NCBI GenBank assembly: GCA_951804985.1
Contig: OX638131.1
Span: 53,875,078 to 53,939,077 of the forward strand
Origin: Dryomyza anilis
Lineage: Eukaryota; Arthropoda; Insecta; Diptera; Dryomyzidae
Direction of reading: 5' to 3'
Length of the DNA stretch: 64,000 nt
Both the position numbers and the translations under genes were made by a program. Under the pieces are notes generated by a model. It was not told where the DNA came from and did not search any database. It saw nothing but the letters and a program-made list of their open reading frames with translations. Below are positions 35,271 to 45,680 of this stretch, one piece after another (positions within the stretch are counted from its first letter, which is position 1; every line of letters begins with the position of its first letter).

Positions 35271-37263
35271 AACTGTGAGGGCTCTACGACGTGTATTTAC
35301 GGAGTAATAAGCATTTTAAGTTTGAGACGTGATTTCACAAGAGCACTTGTGCCGATTATCATGATTTATATTATAATTAAAAGAGCAAAAATAGATTACA
35401 ACATGTGCGAACTTTGAAGCCTCTACGACGTGTATTTACGGAGTTATGAGCATTCTAAGTTTGAGTCGTGATTTCTCAAGAGTCCTTGCGCTAATTGTAA
35501 TAAACTAAAAGGGCAAACATAAATTACAAAATGTTCCAACTTTGAGGCATCTGCGACGCGTATTTACGGAGTAATGAGCATTTTGAGCTTGAGACGTGTT
35601 TTTACGAAGTATTTAGCGTACTAAGGAATTATGAGCATATTAAGTTTGAGACGTGGTTTCTCAAGAACCCTTGCGCCGACTATAATGATTTATATTGGAA
35701 TTAAAAGGGCAAAAATAGATTACAAAATGTGCCAACTTTGAGGCATCTGCGACGCGTATTTACGGAGTAATGAGCATTTTGAGCTTGAGACGTGATTTCT
35801 CAAGAACCATTGCTCCGAATATAATGATTGATAATGGAATTAAAAGGCCAAAAATAGATTACAAATTGTGCCAACTCTGAGGCCTCTAGACTCGTATTTA
35901 CGGAGTTATGAGTATTTTAAGTTTGAGACGTGATTTCTCAAGAATATATATAATAAACTGAAAGGGCAAACATGAATTACAAAATGTGCCAACTATGAGG
36001 GCTCTACGACGTGTATTTACGGAGTTATAAGCATTTTAAGTTTGAGACGTGATTTCCAAAGAGCACTTGTGCCGATTATCATGATTTGTATTATAATTAA
36101 AAGAGCAAAAATAAAATACAAAATGTACCAACTTTGAGGCCTCTACGACGTGTATTTACGGAGTATTAACGCGTATTTACGGAGTAATGAGCATTCTAAG
36201 TTTGATACGTGATTTCTCAAGAGCCCTTGCGCCGATTATAATGATTTATATTGTAATTAAAAGAGCAAAAATAGATTACAAAATGTGCCAACTTTGAGCA
36301 TTTTAATTTTGAGACGTGAGACGAAGAGCCCTTCCGCAGATTATAATAAACTAAAAGGGCAAAGATAGATTACAAAATGTGCAAACTTTGAGACCTCTAC
36401 GACGTGTATTTACGGAGTTATGTGCATTTTAAGTTTGAGACGTGATTATATTGTAATTAAAAGAGCAAAAATAGATTGCAAAATGTGCCAACTTTGAGCA
36501 ATTTAATTTTGAGACGTGATTTCTCAAGAGACCTTGCGCCGATTATAATAGACTAATAAGGCAAAAATAGATTACAAAATGTGCCAACTTTGAGACCTCT
36601 ACGACGTGTATTTACGGAGTTATGAGCATTTTAAGTCTGAGACGTGATTACTCAAGAACTCTTGGTCTGAATAAATGATTTATAATGGAATTAAAAGGGC
36701 ACAAATAAATTACAAAATGTGAAAACTTTGAGCATTTTAATTTTGAGACATGATTTCTCAAGAGCCCTTGCGCCGATTGTAATGATTTATATTGTAATTA
36801 AAAGAGCAATAATAGATTACAAAATGAGCCAACTTTGAGCATTTTAATTTTGAGACGTGATTTCTCAAGAGCCCTTCCGCCGATTATAATAAACTAAAAG
36901 GGCAAACATAAATTACAAAATGGGCCTCTACGACGTGTATTTACGGAGTTATGACATTTTAATTTGAGACGTGATTTCTCAAGAACCCCTAGCGCCGATT
37001 ATAATGATTTATATTGTAATTAAAAGAGCAAAAATAGATTACAAAATGTGCCAACTTTGAGCATTTTAATTTTAAGACGTGATTTCTCAAGAGCCCTTGC
37101 GCCGATTATAATGATTTATAATGGAATTAAAAGGGCAAAAATGATTACAAAATGTGCCAACTTTGAACATTTTAATTTTGAGACGTGATTTCTCAAGAAC
37201 CCCTTGCGCCGATTATAATGATTGTAATTAAAAGAGCAAAAACAGATTACAAAATGTGCCAAC
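35271..37263 (+). repeat. Higher-order block C, unit 2
   Basis: Repeats unit 1 with offsets of 1,841 bp and then 1,980 bp. The step between them is the 138-bp monomer at 35772-35909 that unit 1 lacks, plus about 1 bp of small indels. All the unit 1 markers are present: GACGTGAGACGAAG at 36313, CTCTTGGTCTGAATAA at 36659 and the ATATATATAA run at 35943. It ends in a monomer that runs into the D hairpin. No gene is present. Confidence 0.9.
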
Positions 37264-37324
37264 TTTTTGTCCTTTTAGTTCATTATAATCGGCGCAAGAT
37301 TATAATGAACTAAAAGGGCAAAAA
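37264..37324. repeat. Long hairpin opening block D (copy 1)
   Basis: Arms 37264-37290 and 37298-37324, 27 bp each, with one mismatch and a 7-nt loop GGCGCAA. The left arm is the reverse complement of ordinary monomer sequence (TTGCGCCGATTATAATGAAC, CTAAAAGG), so a piece of about 33 bp was inserted inverted next to its direct copy. The single mismatch is T opposite G, which would still pair as G-U in RNA. Whether it forms in vivo is unknown. Confidence 0.93.
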
Positions 37325-38886
37325 TAGATTACAAAATGTGCCAACTTTGAGCATTTTTAGTTTGAGACGTGATTTCTCAGTAACCCTCGCGTCGGCGCAA
37401 TGATTTGTATTGGAATAAAAAAGGCAAAAATAGATTACAATTATTATGATATATATTTGAATTAAAAGGGCAAAAATAGATTACAATATGTGCCAACTTT
37501 GAGGCCTCTACAACGTGTATTTACGGAGTTATGAGCATATTAAGTTTGATACGTGATTTTTCAAGAGCCCTTGCGCCGATTATAATGATTTATATTGTAA
37601 TTAAAAGAGCAAAAATAGATTACAACATGTGCCAACTTTGAGGCCTCTACGACATGTATTTAAGGAGTTATGAGTCTTTGAAAGTTTAAAACGTGATTTC
37701 TCAAGAACCCTTGCGCCGACTATAATGATTTATATTGGAATTAAAATGGCAAAAACAGATGTGCCAACTTTGAGCATTTTAAGTTTGAGACGTGATTTCT
37801 CAAGAACACATGCGCCGATTATAATAAACTAAAAGGGCAAACATAAATTACAAAATGTGCCAACTGTGAGGCCTCTACGACGTGTATTTACGGAGTTATG
37901 AGCAGTTTAATTTTGAGACGTGATTTCTCAAGAGCCCTTGCGCCGATTATAATGATATATATTATAATTAAAAGGGCAAAAATAGATTACAAATTGTGCC
38001 AACTCTGAGGCATCTAAACTCGTATTTACGGAGTTATGAGCATTTTAAGTTTGAGACGTGATTTCTCAAGAACCCTTGCTCCAAATATAATGATTTATAA
38101 TGGAATTAAAAAGGCAAAATCTGAGGCCTCTAGACGTGTATTTACGGAGTTATCAGCATTTTAAGTTTGAGAAGTGATTTCTCAAGAGCCCTTGCGCCGA
38201 TTATAATGATATATATTTGAATTAAAAGGGCAAAAATAGATTACAAAATGTGCCAACTTTGAAGCCTCTATAATGGAATTAAAAGGTCAAAAATAGATTA
38301 CAAAATGTGACAACTTTGCGCATTTTTATTTTGAGACGTGATTTTTCAAAAGCCCTTGCGACGATTATAATGATTTATATTGTAATTAAAAGAGCAAAAA
38401 TAGATTACAAAATGTGCAAACTTTAAGCATTTTAATTTTGAGACATGATTTCTCAAGAGCCCTTGCGCCGGAATTAAAAGGGCAAAATCTGAGGCCTCTA
38501 GACGTGTATTTACGGAGTTATGAGCATTTTAAGTTTGCGACGTGATTTCTCAAGAGCCCTTGCGCCGATTATAATGATATATATTTGAATTAAAAGGGCA
38601 AAAATAGATTACAAAATGTGCCAACTTTGAAGCCTCTATAATGGAATTAAAAGGTCAAAAATAGATTACAAAATGTGACAACTTTGCGCATTTTTATTTT
38701 GAGACGTGATTTTTCAAGAGCCCTTGCGACGATTATATTGATTTATATTGTAATTAGTAAGAGCAAAAATAGATTACAAAATGTGCCAACTTTGAGCATT
38801 TTAATTTTGATACGTGATTTCTCAAGAGACCTTGAGCCGATTTTAATAGACTAATAGGGCAAAAATAGATTACAAAATGTGCCAAC
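37264..38886 (+). repeat. Higher-order block D, unit 1
   Basis: A 1,623-bp unit that begins with the 27-bp-arm hairpin and is followed at once by a second copy. Markers are CAGTAACCCTCGCGTCGG near 37379, CGTATTTACGGAGTTATCAGC near 38138 (in boxes), a spacer-less join GCGCCGGAATTAAAAGGGC near 38465, and TAATTAGTAAGAGC near 38751. Inside it, a stretch beginning TTATAATGATATATATTTG at 38201 recurs at 38569. No gene is present. Confidence 0.92.
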
Positions 38887-38947
38887 TTTTTGTCCTTTTA
38901 GTTCATTATAATCGGCGCAAGATTATAATGAACTAAAAGGGCAAAAA
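38887..38947. repeat. Long hairpin opening block D (copy 2)
   Basis: Arms 38887-38913 and 38921-38947, loop GGCGCAA at 38914-38920. Identical to the hairpin 1,623 bp upstream, as expected from tandem duplication of the unit. Confidence 0.93.
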
Positions 38948-40509
38948 TAGATTACAAAATGTGCCAACTTTGAGCATTTTTAGTTTGAGACGTGATTTCT
39001 CAGTAACCCTCGCGTCGGCGCAATGATTTGTATTGGAATAAAAAAGGCAAAAATAGATTACAATTATTATGATATATATTTGAATTAAAAGGGCAAAAAT
39101 AGATTACAATATGTGCCAACTTTGAGGCCTCTACAACGTGTATTTACGGAGTTATGAGCATATTAAGTTTGATACGTGATTTTTCAAGAGCCCTTGCGCC
39201 GATTATAATGATTTATATTGTAATTAAAAGAGCAAAAATAGATTACAACATGTGCCAACTTTGAGGCCTCTACGACATGTATTTAAGGAGTTATGAGTCT
39301 TTGAAAGTTTAAAACGTGATTTCTCAAGAACCCTTGCGCCGACTATAATGATTTATATTGGAATTAAAATGGCAAAAACAGATGTGCCAACTTTGAGCAT
39401 TTTAAGTTTGAGACGTGATTTCTCAAGAACACATGCGCCGATTATAATAAACTAAAAGGGCAAACATAAATTACAAAATGTGCCAACTGTGAGGCCTCTA
39501 CGACGTGTATTTACGGAGTTATGAGCAGTTTAATTTTGAGACGTGATTTCTCAAGAGCCCTTGCGCCGATTATAATGATATATATTATAATTAAAAGGGC
39601 AAAAATAGATTACAAATTGTGCCAACTCTGAGGCATCTAAACTCGTATTTACGGAGTTATGAGCATTTTAAGTTTGAGACGTGATTTCTCAAGAACCCTT
39701 GCTCCAAATATAATGATTTATAATGGAATTAAAAAGGCAAAATCTGAGGCCTCTAGACGTGTATTTACGGAGTTATCAGCATTTTAAGTTTGAGAAGTGA
39801 TTTCTCAAGAGCCCTTGCGCCGATTATAATGATATATATTTGAATTAAAAGGGCAAAAATAGATTACAAAATGTGCCAACTTTGAAGCCTCTATAATGGA
39901 ATTAAAAGGTCAAAAATAGATTACAAAATGTGACAACTTTGCGCATTTTTATTTTGAGACGTGATTTTTCAAAAGCCCTTGCGACGATTATAATGATTTA
40001 TATTGTAATTAAAAGAGCAAAAATAGATTACAAAATGTGCAAACTTTAAGCATTTTAATTTTGAGACATGATTTCTCAAGAGCCCTTGCGCCGGAATTAA
40101 AAGGGCAAAATCTGAGGCCTCTAGACGTGTATTTACGGAGTTATGAGCATTTTAAGTTTGCGACGTGATTTCTCAAGAGCCCTTGCGCCGATTATAATGA
40201 TATATATTTGAATTAAAAGGGCAAAAATAGATTACAAAATGTGCCAACTTTGAAGCCTCTATAATGGAATTAAAAGGTCAAAAATAGATTACAAAATGTG
40301 ACAACTTTGCGCATTTTTATTTTGAGACGTGATTTTTCAAGAGCCCTTGCGACGATTATATTGATTTATATTGTAATTAGTAAGAGCAAAAATAGATTAC
40401 AAAATGTGCCAACTTTGAGCATTTTAATTTTGATACGTGATTTCTCAAGAGACCTTGAGCCGATTTTAATAGACTAATAGGGCAAAAATAGATTACAAAA
40501 TGTGCCAAC
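38887..40509 (+). repeat. Higher-order block D, unit 2
   Basis: Direct tandem copy of 37264-38886. The same rare joins appear 1,623 bp on: AAAAGCCCTTGCGACG at about 39972, GCGCCGGAATTAAAAGG at about 40088 and TAATTAGTAAGAGC at about 40374. I saw no difference between the two. The other D copies (52281, 62063) are single, so this doubling looks private to this place and recent. It ends where GCCAACTTTG returns to ordinary monomer sequence. Confidence 0.92.
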
Positions 40510-41624
40510 TTTGAGGCCTCTACGACGTGTATTTACGAAGTTATGAGCATTTTAAGTTTGAGACGTGATTTCTCAAGAACCCCTTGCGCCGATTATAATA
40601 AACTAAAAGGGCAAACATAAAATACAAAATGTGCCAACTTTGAGGCCTCCACGACGTGTATTTACGGAGTTATGAGGATTTTAAAATAGAAACGTGATTT
40701 CTCAAGAGCCCTTGCGCTGATTTTTATTATAATTAAAAGAGCAAAAATAGATTACAACATGTGCCAACTTTGAAGCCTCTACGACGTGTATTTACGGAGT
40801 TATGAGTATTTGATAGTTTGTGACGTGATTTCTCAAGAACCCCTTGCGCCGATTATAATGATAGATATTTGAATTAAAAGGGCAAAAATAGATTACAAAA
40901 TGTGCCAACTTTGAGGCCTCTACGACGTGTATTTACGGAGTATTTACGCGTACTAAGGAATTATGAGCATATTAAGTTTGAGACGTGATTTCTCCAGACC
41001 CTTGCACCGACTATAATGATTTATATTATAATAAAAAAGGGCAAAAAAAAGGGCAAAATAGATTACAAAATGTGCCAACTCTGAGGCATCTAGACTCGTA
41101 TTTACGGAGTTATGAGCATTTTAAATTTGAGACGTGATTTCTCAAGAACCCATGCGCCGATTATAATAAACTAAAAGGGCAAACATGAATTACGAATATG
41201 CCAACTGTGAGGGCTCTACGACGTGTATTTACGGAGTTATAAGCATTTTAAGTTTGAGACGTGATTTCTCAAGAGCACTTGTGCCGATTATCATGATTTG
41301 TATTATAATTAAAAGAGCAAAAATAAATAACAAAATGTACTAACTTTGAGGCCTCTACGACGTGTATTTACGGAGTATTTACGCGTATTTACGGAGTTAT
41401 GAGCATTTTAAGCTTGAGACGTGATTTCTCAAAAGCCCTTGCGCCGATTATAATGATTTATATTGTAATTAAAAGAGCAAGTATAGATTACAACATGTGC
41501 CAACTTTGAGGCCTCTAAGACGTGTATTTACGGAGTATTTATGCGTATTTACGGGCATATTATTTATGAGCATATTAAGTTTGAGGTGTGATTTCTCTAG
41601 AACCCTTGCGCCAACTATAATGAG

Positions 41625-41650
41625 TTAAAAGGGCTTTTTTGCCCTTTTAA
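41625..41650. repeat. Short hairpin, T-loop form (block E)
   Basis: TTAAAAGGGC (41625-41634) pairs with GCCCTTTTAA (41641-41650) around a TTTTTT loop. Relatives are at 41932-41957 and 55045-55070 (loop CTTTTT) and at 58787-58812 (one arm mismatch). Confidence 0.9.
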
Positions 41651-41931
41651 TTATAAATTGTGCCAACTTTGAGGCCTCTAGACTCGTACGTGTCTTTACG
41701 GAGTTATGAGCATTTTAAGCTTGAGACGTGATTTCTCAAGAGCCCTTGCGCCGATTATAATGATTTATATTGTAATTAAAAGAGCAAGTATAGATTACAA
41801 CATGTGCCAACTTTGAGGCCTCTACGACGTGTATTTACGGAGTATTTATGCGTATTTACGGGCATATTATTTATGAGCATATTAAGTTTGAGGTGTGATT
41901 TCTCTAGAACCCTTGCGCCAACTATAACGAG

Positions 41932-41957
41932 TTAAAAGGGCCTTTTTGCCCTTTTAA
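41932..41957. repeat. Short hairpin, T-loop form (block E)
   Basis: Arms 41932-41941 and 41948-41957, loop CTTTTT. It lies one 307-bp unit after the hairpin at 41625 and differs from it only in the loop. Confidence 0.9.
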
Positions 41958-42540
41958 TTATAAATTGTGCCAACTTTGAGGCCTCTAGACTCGTACGTGT
42001 ATTTACGGAGTTATGTGCATTTGAAGTTTGAGACGTGATTTCTCAAGAACCCATGCGCCGATTATAATAAACTAAAAGGGCAAACATGAATTACAAAATG
42101 CGCCAACTGTGAGGGCTCTACGACGTGTATTTACGGAGTTATAAGCATTTTAAGTTTGAGACGTGATTTCTCAAGAGCACTTGTGCCGATTATCATGATT
42201 TGTATTATAATTAAAAGAGCATTACAAATTGTGCCAACTCTGAGGCCTCTAAACTCGTATTTACGGAGTTATGAGCATTTTAAGTTTGAGACGTGATTTC
42301 TCAAGAAGCCATGCGCCGATTATAATAAACTAAAAGGGCAAACATGAATTACAAAATGTGCAAACTATGAGGGCTATTTTAAGTTTGAGACGTGATTTCT
42401 CAAGAACCCTTGCTCCGAATATAATGATTTATAATGGAATTAAAAGGCAAAAATCTGAGGCCTCTAGACTGGTATTTACGGAGTTATGAGCATTTTAAGT
42501 TTGAGACGTGATTTCTCAGGAACACATGCGCCGATTATAA

Positions 42541-44405
42541 TAAGGGCAAACATAAATTACAAAATGTGCCAACTGTGAGGGCTCTACGACGTGTTTTTAC
42601 GGAGTTATGAGCATTTTAAGTTTGATACGTGATTTCACAAGAACCCATGCGCCGATTATAATAAACTAAAAGTGCAAACATAAATTACAAAATATGCCAA
42701 CTTTGAGGCCTCTACGACGTGTTTTTACGGAGTTATGAGCATTCTAAGTTTGAAACGTGATTTCTCAAGAACCCTTGCGCCGATTATAATAAGGGCAAAC
42801 ATAAATTACAAAATGTGCCAACTGTGAGGGCTCTACGACGTGTATTTACGGAGTTATAAGCATTTTAAGTTTGAGACGTGATTTCACAAGAGCACTTGTG
42901 CCGATTATCATGATTTATATTATAATTAAAAGAGCAAAAATAGATTACAACATGTGCGAACTTTGAAGCCTCTACGACGTGTATTTACGGAATTATGAGC
43001 ATTCTAAGTTTAAGACGTGATTTCTCAAGAGTCCTAGCGCCGATTATAATAAACTAAAAGGGCAAACATAAATTACAAAATGTGCCAACTTTGAGGCCTC
43101 CACGACGTATATTTACGAAGTTATGAGGATTTTAAAATACGTGATTTCTCAAGAGCTCTTGCGCCGATTATAATGATTTATATTGTAATTAAAAGAGCAA
43201 AAATAGATTACAACATGTGCCAACTTTGAAGCCTCTACGACGTGTATTTACGGAGTTATGAGTATTTGATAGTTTGAGACGTGATTTCTCAAGAGCCCTT
43301 GCGCCGATTAAATGATTTATAATGGAATTAAAAGGCAAAAATAGATTACAACATGTGCCAACTTTGAAGCCTCTACGACGTGTATTTACGGAGATTTCTC
43401 AAGAACCATTGCTCCGAATATAATGATTGATAATGGAATTAAAAGGCCAAAAATAGATTACAAATTGTGCCAACTCTGAGGCCTCTAGACTCGTATTTAC
43501 GGAGTTATGAGCATTTTAAGTTTGAGACGTGATTTCTCAAGAACCCATGCGCCGATTATAATAAAATAAAAGGGCAAACATAAATTACAAAATGTGCCAA
43601 CTGTGAGGGCTCTACGACGTGTATTTACGGAGTTTTAAGCATTTTAAGTTTGAGACGTGATTTCTCAAGAGCACTTGTACCGATTATCATGATTTGTATT
43701 ATAATTAAAAGAGCATTACAAATTGTGCCAACTCTGAGGCCTCTAAACTCGTATTTACGGAGTTATGAGCATTTTAAGTTTGAGACGTGATTTCTCAAGA
43801 AGCCATGCGCCGATTATAATAAACTAAAAGGGCAAACATAAATTACAAAATATGCCAACTTTGAGGCCTCTACGACGTGTATTTACGGAGTTATGAACAT
43901 TCTAAGTTTGAAACGTGATTTCTCAAGAACCCTTGCGCCGATTATAATAAGGGCAAACATAAATTACAAAATGTGCCAACTGTGAGGGCTATTTTAAGTT
44001 TGAGACGTGATTTCTCAAGAACCCTTGCTCCGAATACAATGATTTATAATGGAATTAAAAGGCAAAAATCTGAGGCCTCTAGACTGGTATTTACGGAGTT
44101 ATGAGCATTTTAAGTTTGAGACGTGATTTCTCAGGAACACATGCGCCGATTATAATAAACTAAAAGGGCAATCATAAATTACAAAATGTGCAAACTGTGA
44201 TGCCTCTACGACGTGTATTTACGGAGTAGAGGCATTTTAAGTTTGAGACGTGATTTCTTGCGCCGATTATAATGATTTATATTGTAATTAAAAGAGCAAA
44301 TATAGATTACAACATGTACCAACTTTGAGGCCTCTACGACGTGTATTTACGGAGTATTTATGCGTATTTACGGAGTTATGAGCATATAAAGTTTGAGATG
44401 TGATT
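42541..44405 (+). repeat. Partial A copy (A'')
   Basis: Matches about 5075-7090 at an offset of 37,466 bp, starting inside S1/S2 sequence (TAAGGGCAAACATAAATTAC). It has lost about 161 bp at 43393, where TATTTACGGAG is fused to ATTTCTCAAGAACCATTG; after that the offset is 37,305 bp. It carries a trimer at 42609 that matches the 5143 trimer, including CGTGATTTCACAAGAACCC. It splits the B-C-D-E cycle and is absent from the later cycle at 55.5 kb. No gene is present. Confidence 0.88.
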
Positions 44406-45680
44406 TCTCAAGAACCCTTGCTCCGAATATAATGATTTATTATGGAATTAAAAGAGCAAAAATAGATTACAAAATGTGCCAACTTTGAGCATTTCAATTT
44501 TGAGAAGTGATTTCTCAAGAGCCATTGCGCCGATTATAATAAATTAAAAGGGCAAAAATATATTACAAAATGTGCCAAGTTTGTGGCCTCTACGACGCGT
44601 ATTTACGGAGTTATGATCATTTTAAGTTTGAGACGTGATTTCTCAAGAACCCCGTGCGCCGATTATAATGATTTATATTGTAATTAAAAGAGCAAAAATA
44701 GATTACAAAATGTGCCAACTTTGAGCATTTTAATTTTGAGAAGTGATTTCTGAAGAGCCCTTGCGCCGATTATCATGATTTATATTATAATTAAAAGAGC
44801 AAAAATAGAGTACAACATGTGCCAACTTTGAAGCCTCTACGACGTGTATTTACGGAGTTATGAGCATTCTAAGTTTGAGACGTGATTTCTCAAGAGCCCT
44901 TGCGCCGATTATAATAAACTAAAAGGGCAAACATAAATTACAAAATGTGCCAACTTTGAGGCCTCAACGACGTGTATTTACGGAGTTATCAGGATTTTAA
45001 AATAGAGACGTGATTTCTCAAGAGCCCTTGCGCCGATTATAATGATTTATATTGGAAATAAAAGGGCAAAATAGATTACAAAATGTGCCAACTTTGAGGC
45101 ATCTGCGACGCGTATTTACGGAGTTATGAGCATTTTGAGCTTGAGACGTGATTTCTGAGGAACACATTGCGCCAAAAAGTGATTACAAAATGTGTCAACT
45201 TTGAGGCCTCTACGACGCGTATTTACGGAATTATGATCATTTTAAGTTTCTAAGATTTCTCAAGAACCGAATATAATGATTGATAATGGAATTAAAAGGC
45301 CAAAAATAGATTACAAATTGTGCCAACTCTGAGGCCTCTAGACTCGTATTTACGGAGTTATGAGCATTTTAAGTTTGAGGCGTGATTTCTCAAGAATCCA
45401 TGCGCCGATTATAATAAACTAAATGGGCAAACATGAATTACAAAATGTGCCAACTGTGAGGGCTCTACGACGTGTATTTACGGAGTTATAAGCATTTTAA
45501 GTTTGAGACGTGATTTCTCAAGAGCACTTGTGCCGATTATCATGATTTGTATTATAATTAAAAGAGCATTACAAATTGTGCCAACTCTGAGGCCTCTAAA
45601 CTCGTATTTACGGAGTTATGAGCATTTTAAGTTTGAGACGTGATTTCTCAAGAAGCCATGCGCCGATTATAATAAACTAA
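44406..45680 (+). repeat. Mixed satellite segment between A'' and B4
   Basis: The first part (44461-44930) resembles 24060-24550, with GCATTTCAATTTTGAGAAG and CCGTGCGCCGATTATAATG. The middle part (about 45020-45460) resembles 200-660, with GAGGAACACATTGCGCC. The last part returns to B type. It is a composite of at least three neighbouring families, with joins in shared boxes. No gene is present. Confidence 0.8.

Larger units (their letters stand above)
41401..42014 (+). repeat. 307-bp tandem duplication in block E
   Basis: Two copies, 41401-41707 and 41708-42014, each an L monomer with AGCTTGAGACG and GCAAGTATAG, followed by an extended monomer with CGTATTTACGGGCATATTATT and a T-loop hairpin. 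Differences are few, for example CTAAGACG/CTACGACG and CTATAATGAG/CTATAACGAG. E2 has one full and one shortened copy; E3 has one. Confidence 0.9.
40510..42540 (+). repeat. Higher-order block E, copy 1
   Basis: Matches 53775 onward (offset 13,266 bp near 40561) and 57660 onward (offset 17,165 bp). It contains AACATAAAATACAAAATG near 40616, the A-run pair near 41034, and a 307-bp tandem duplication at 41401-42014 carrying extended monomers and two T-loop hairpins. It ends with B-type monomers (GAGGGCTATTTTAAG) and then jumps to A'' inside the shared GCGCCGATTATAATAA. No gene is present. Confidence 0.88.

Noticed and set aside
37264..37324. Long hairpin as an intrinsic terminator or microRNA precursor
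   Set aside because: There is no gene upstream and no T-run after the stem. A 27-bp stem is short for a plant or animal precursor, and the sequence is explained by inversion of the monomer. Transcription is unknown.
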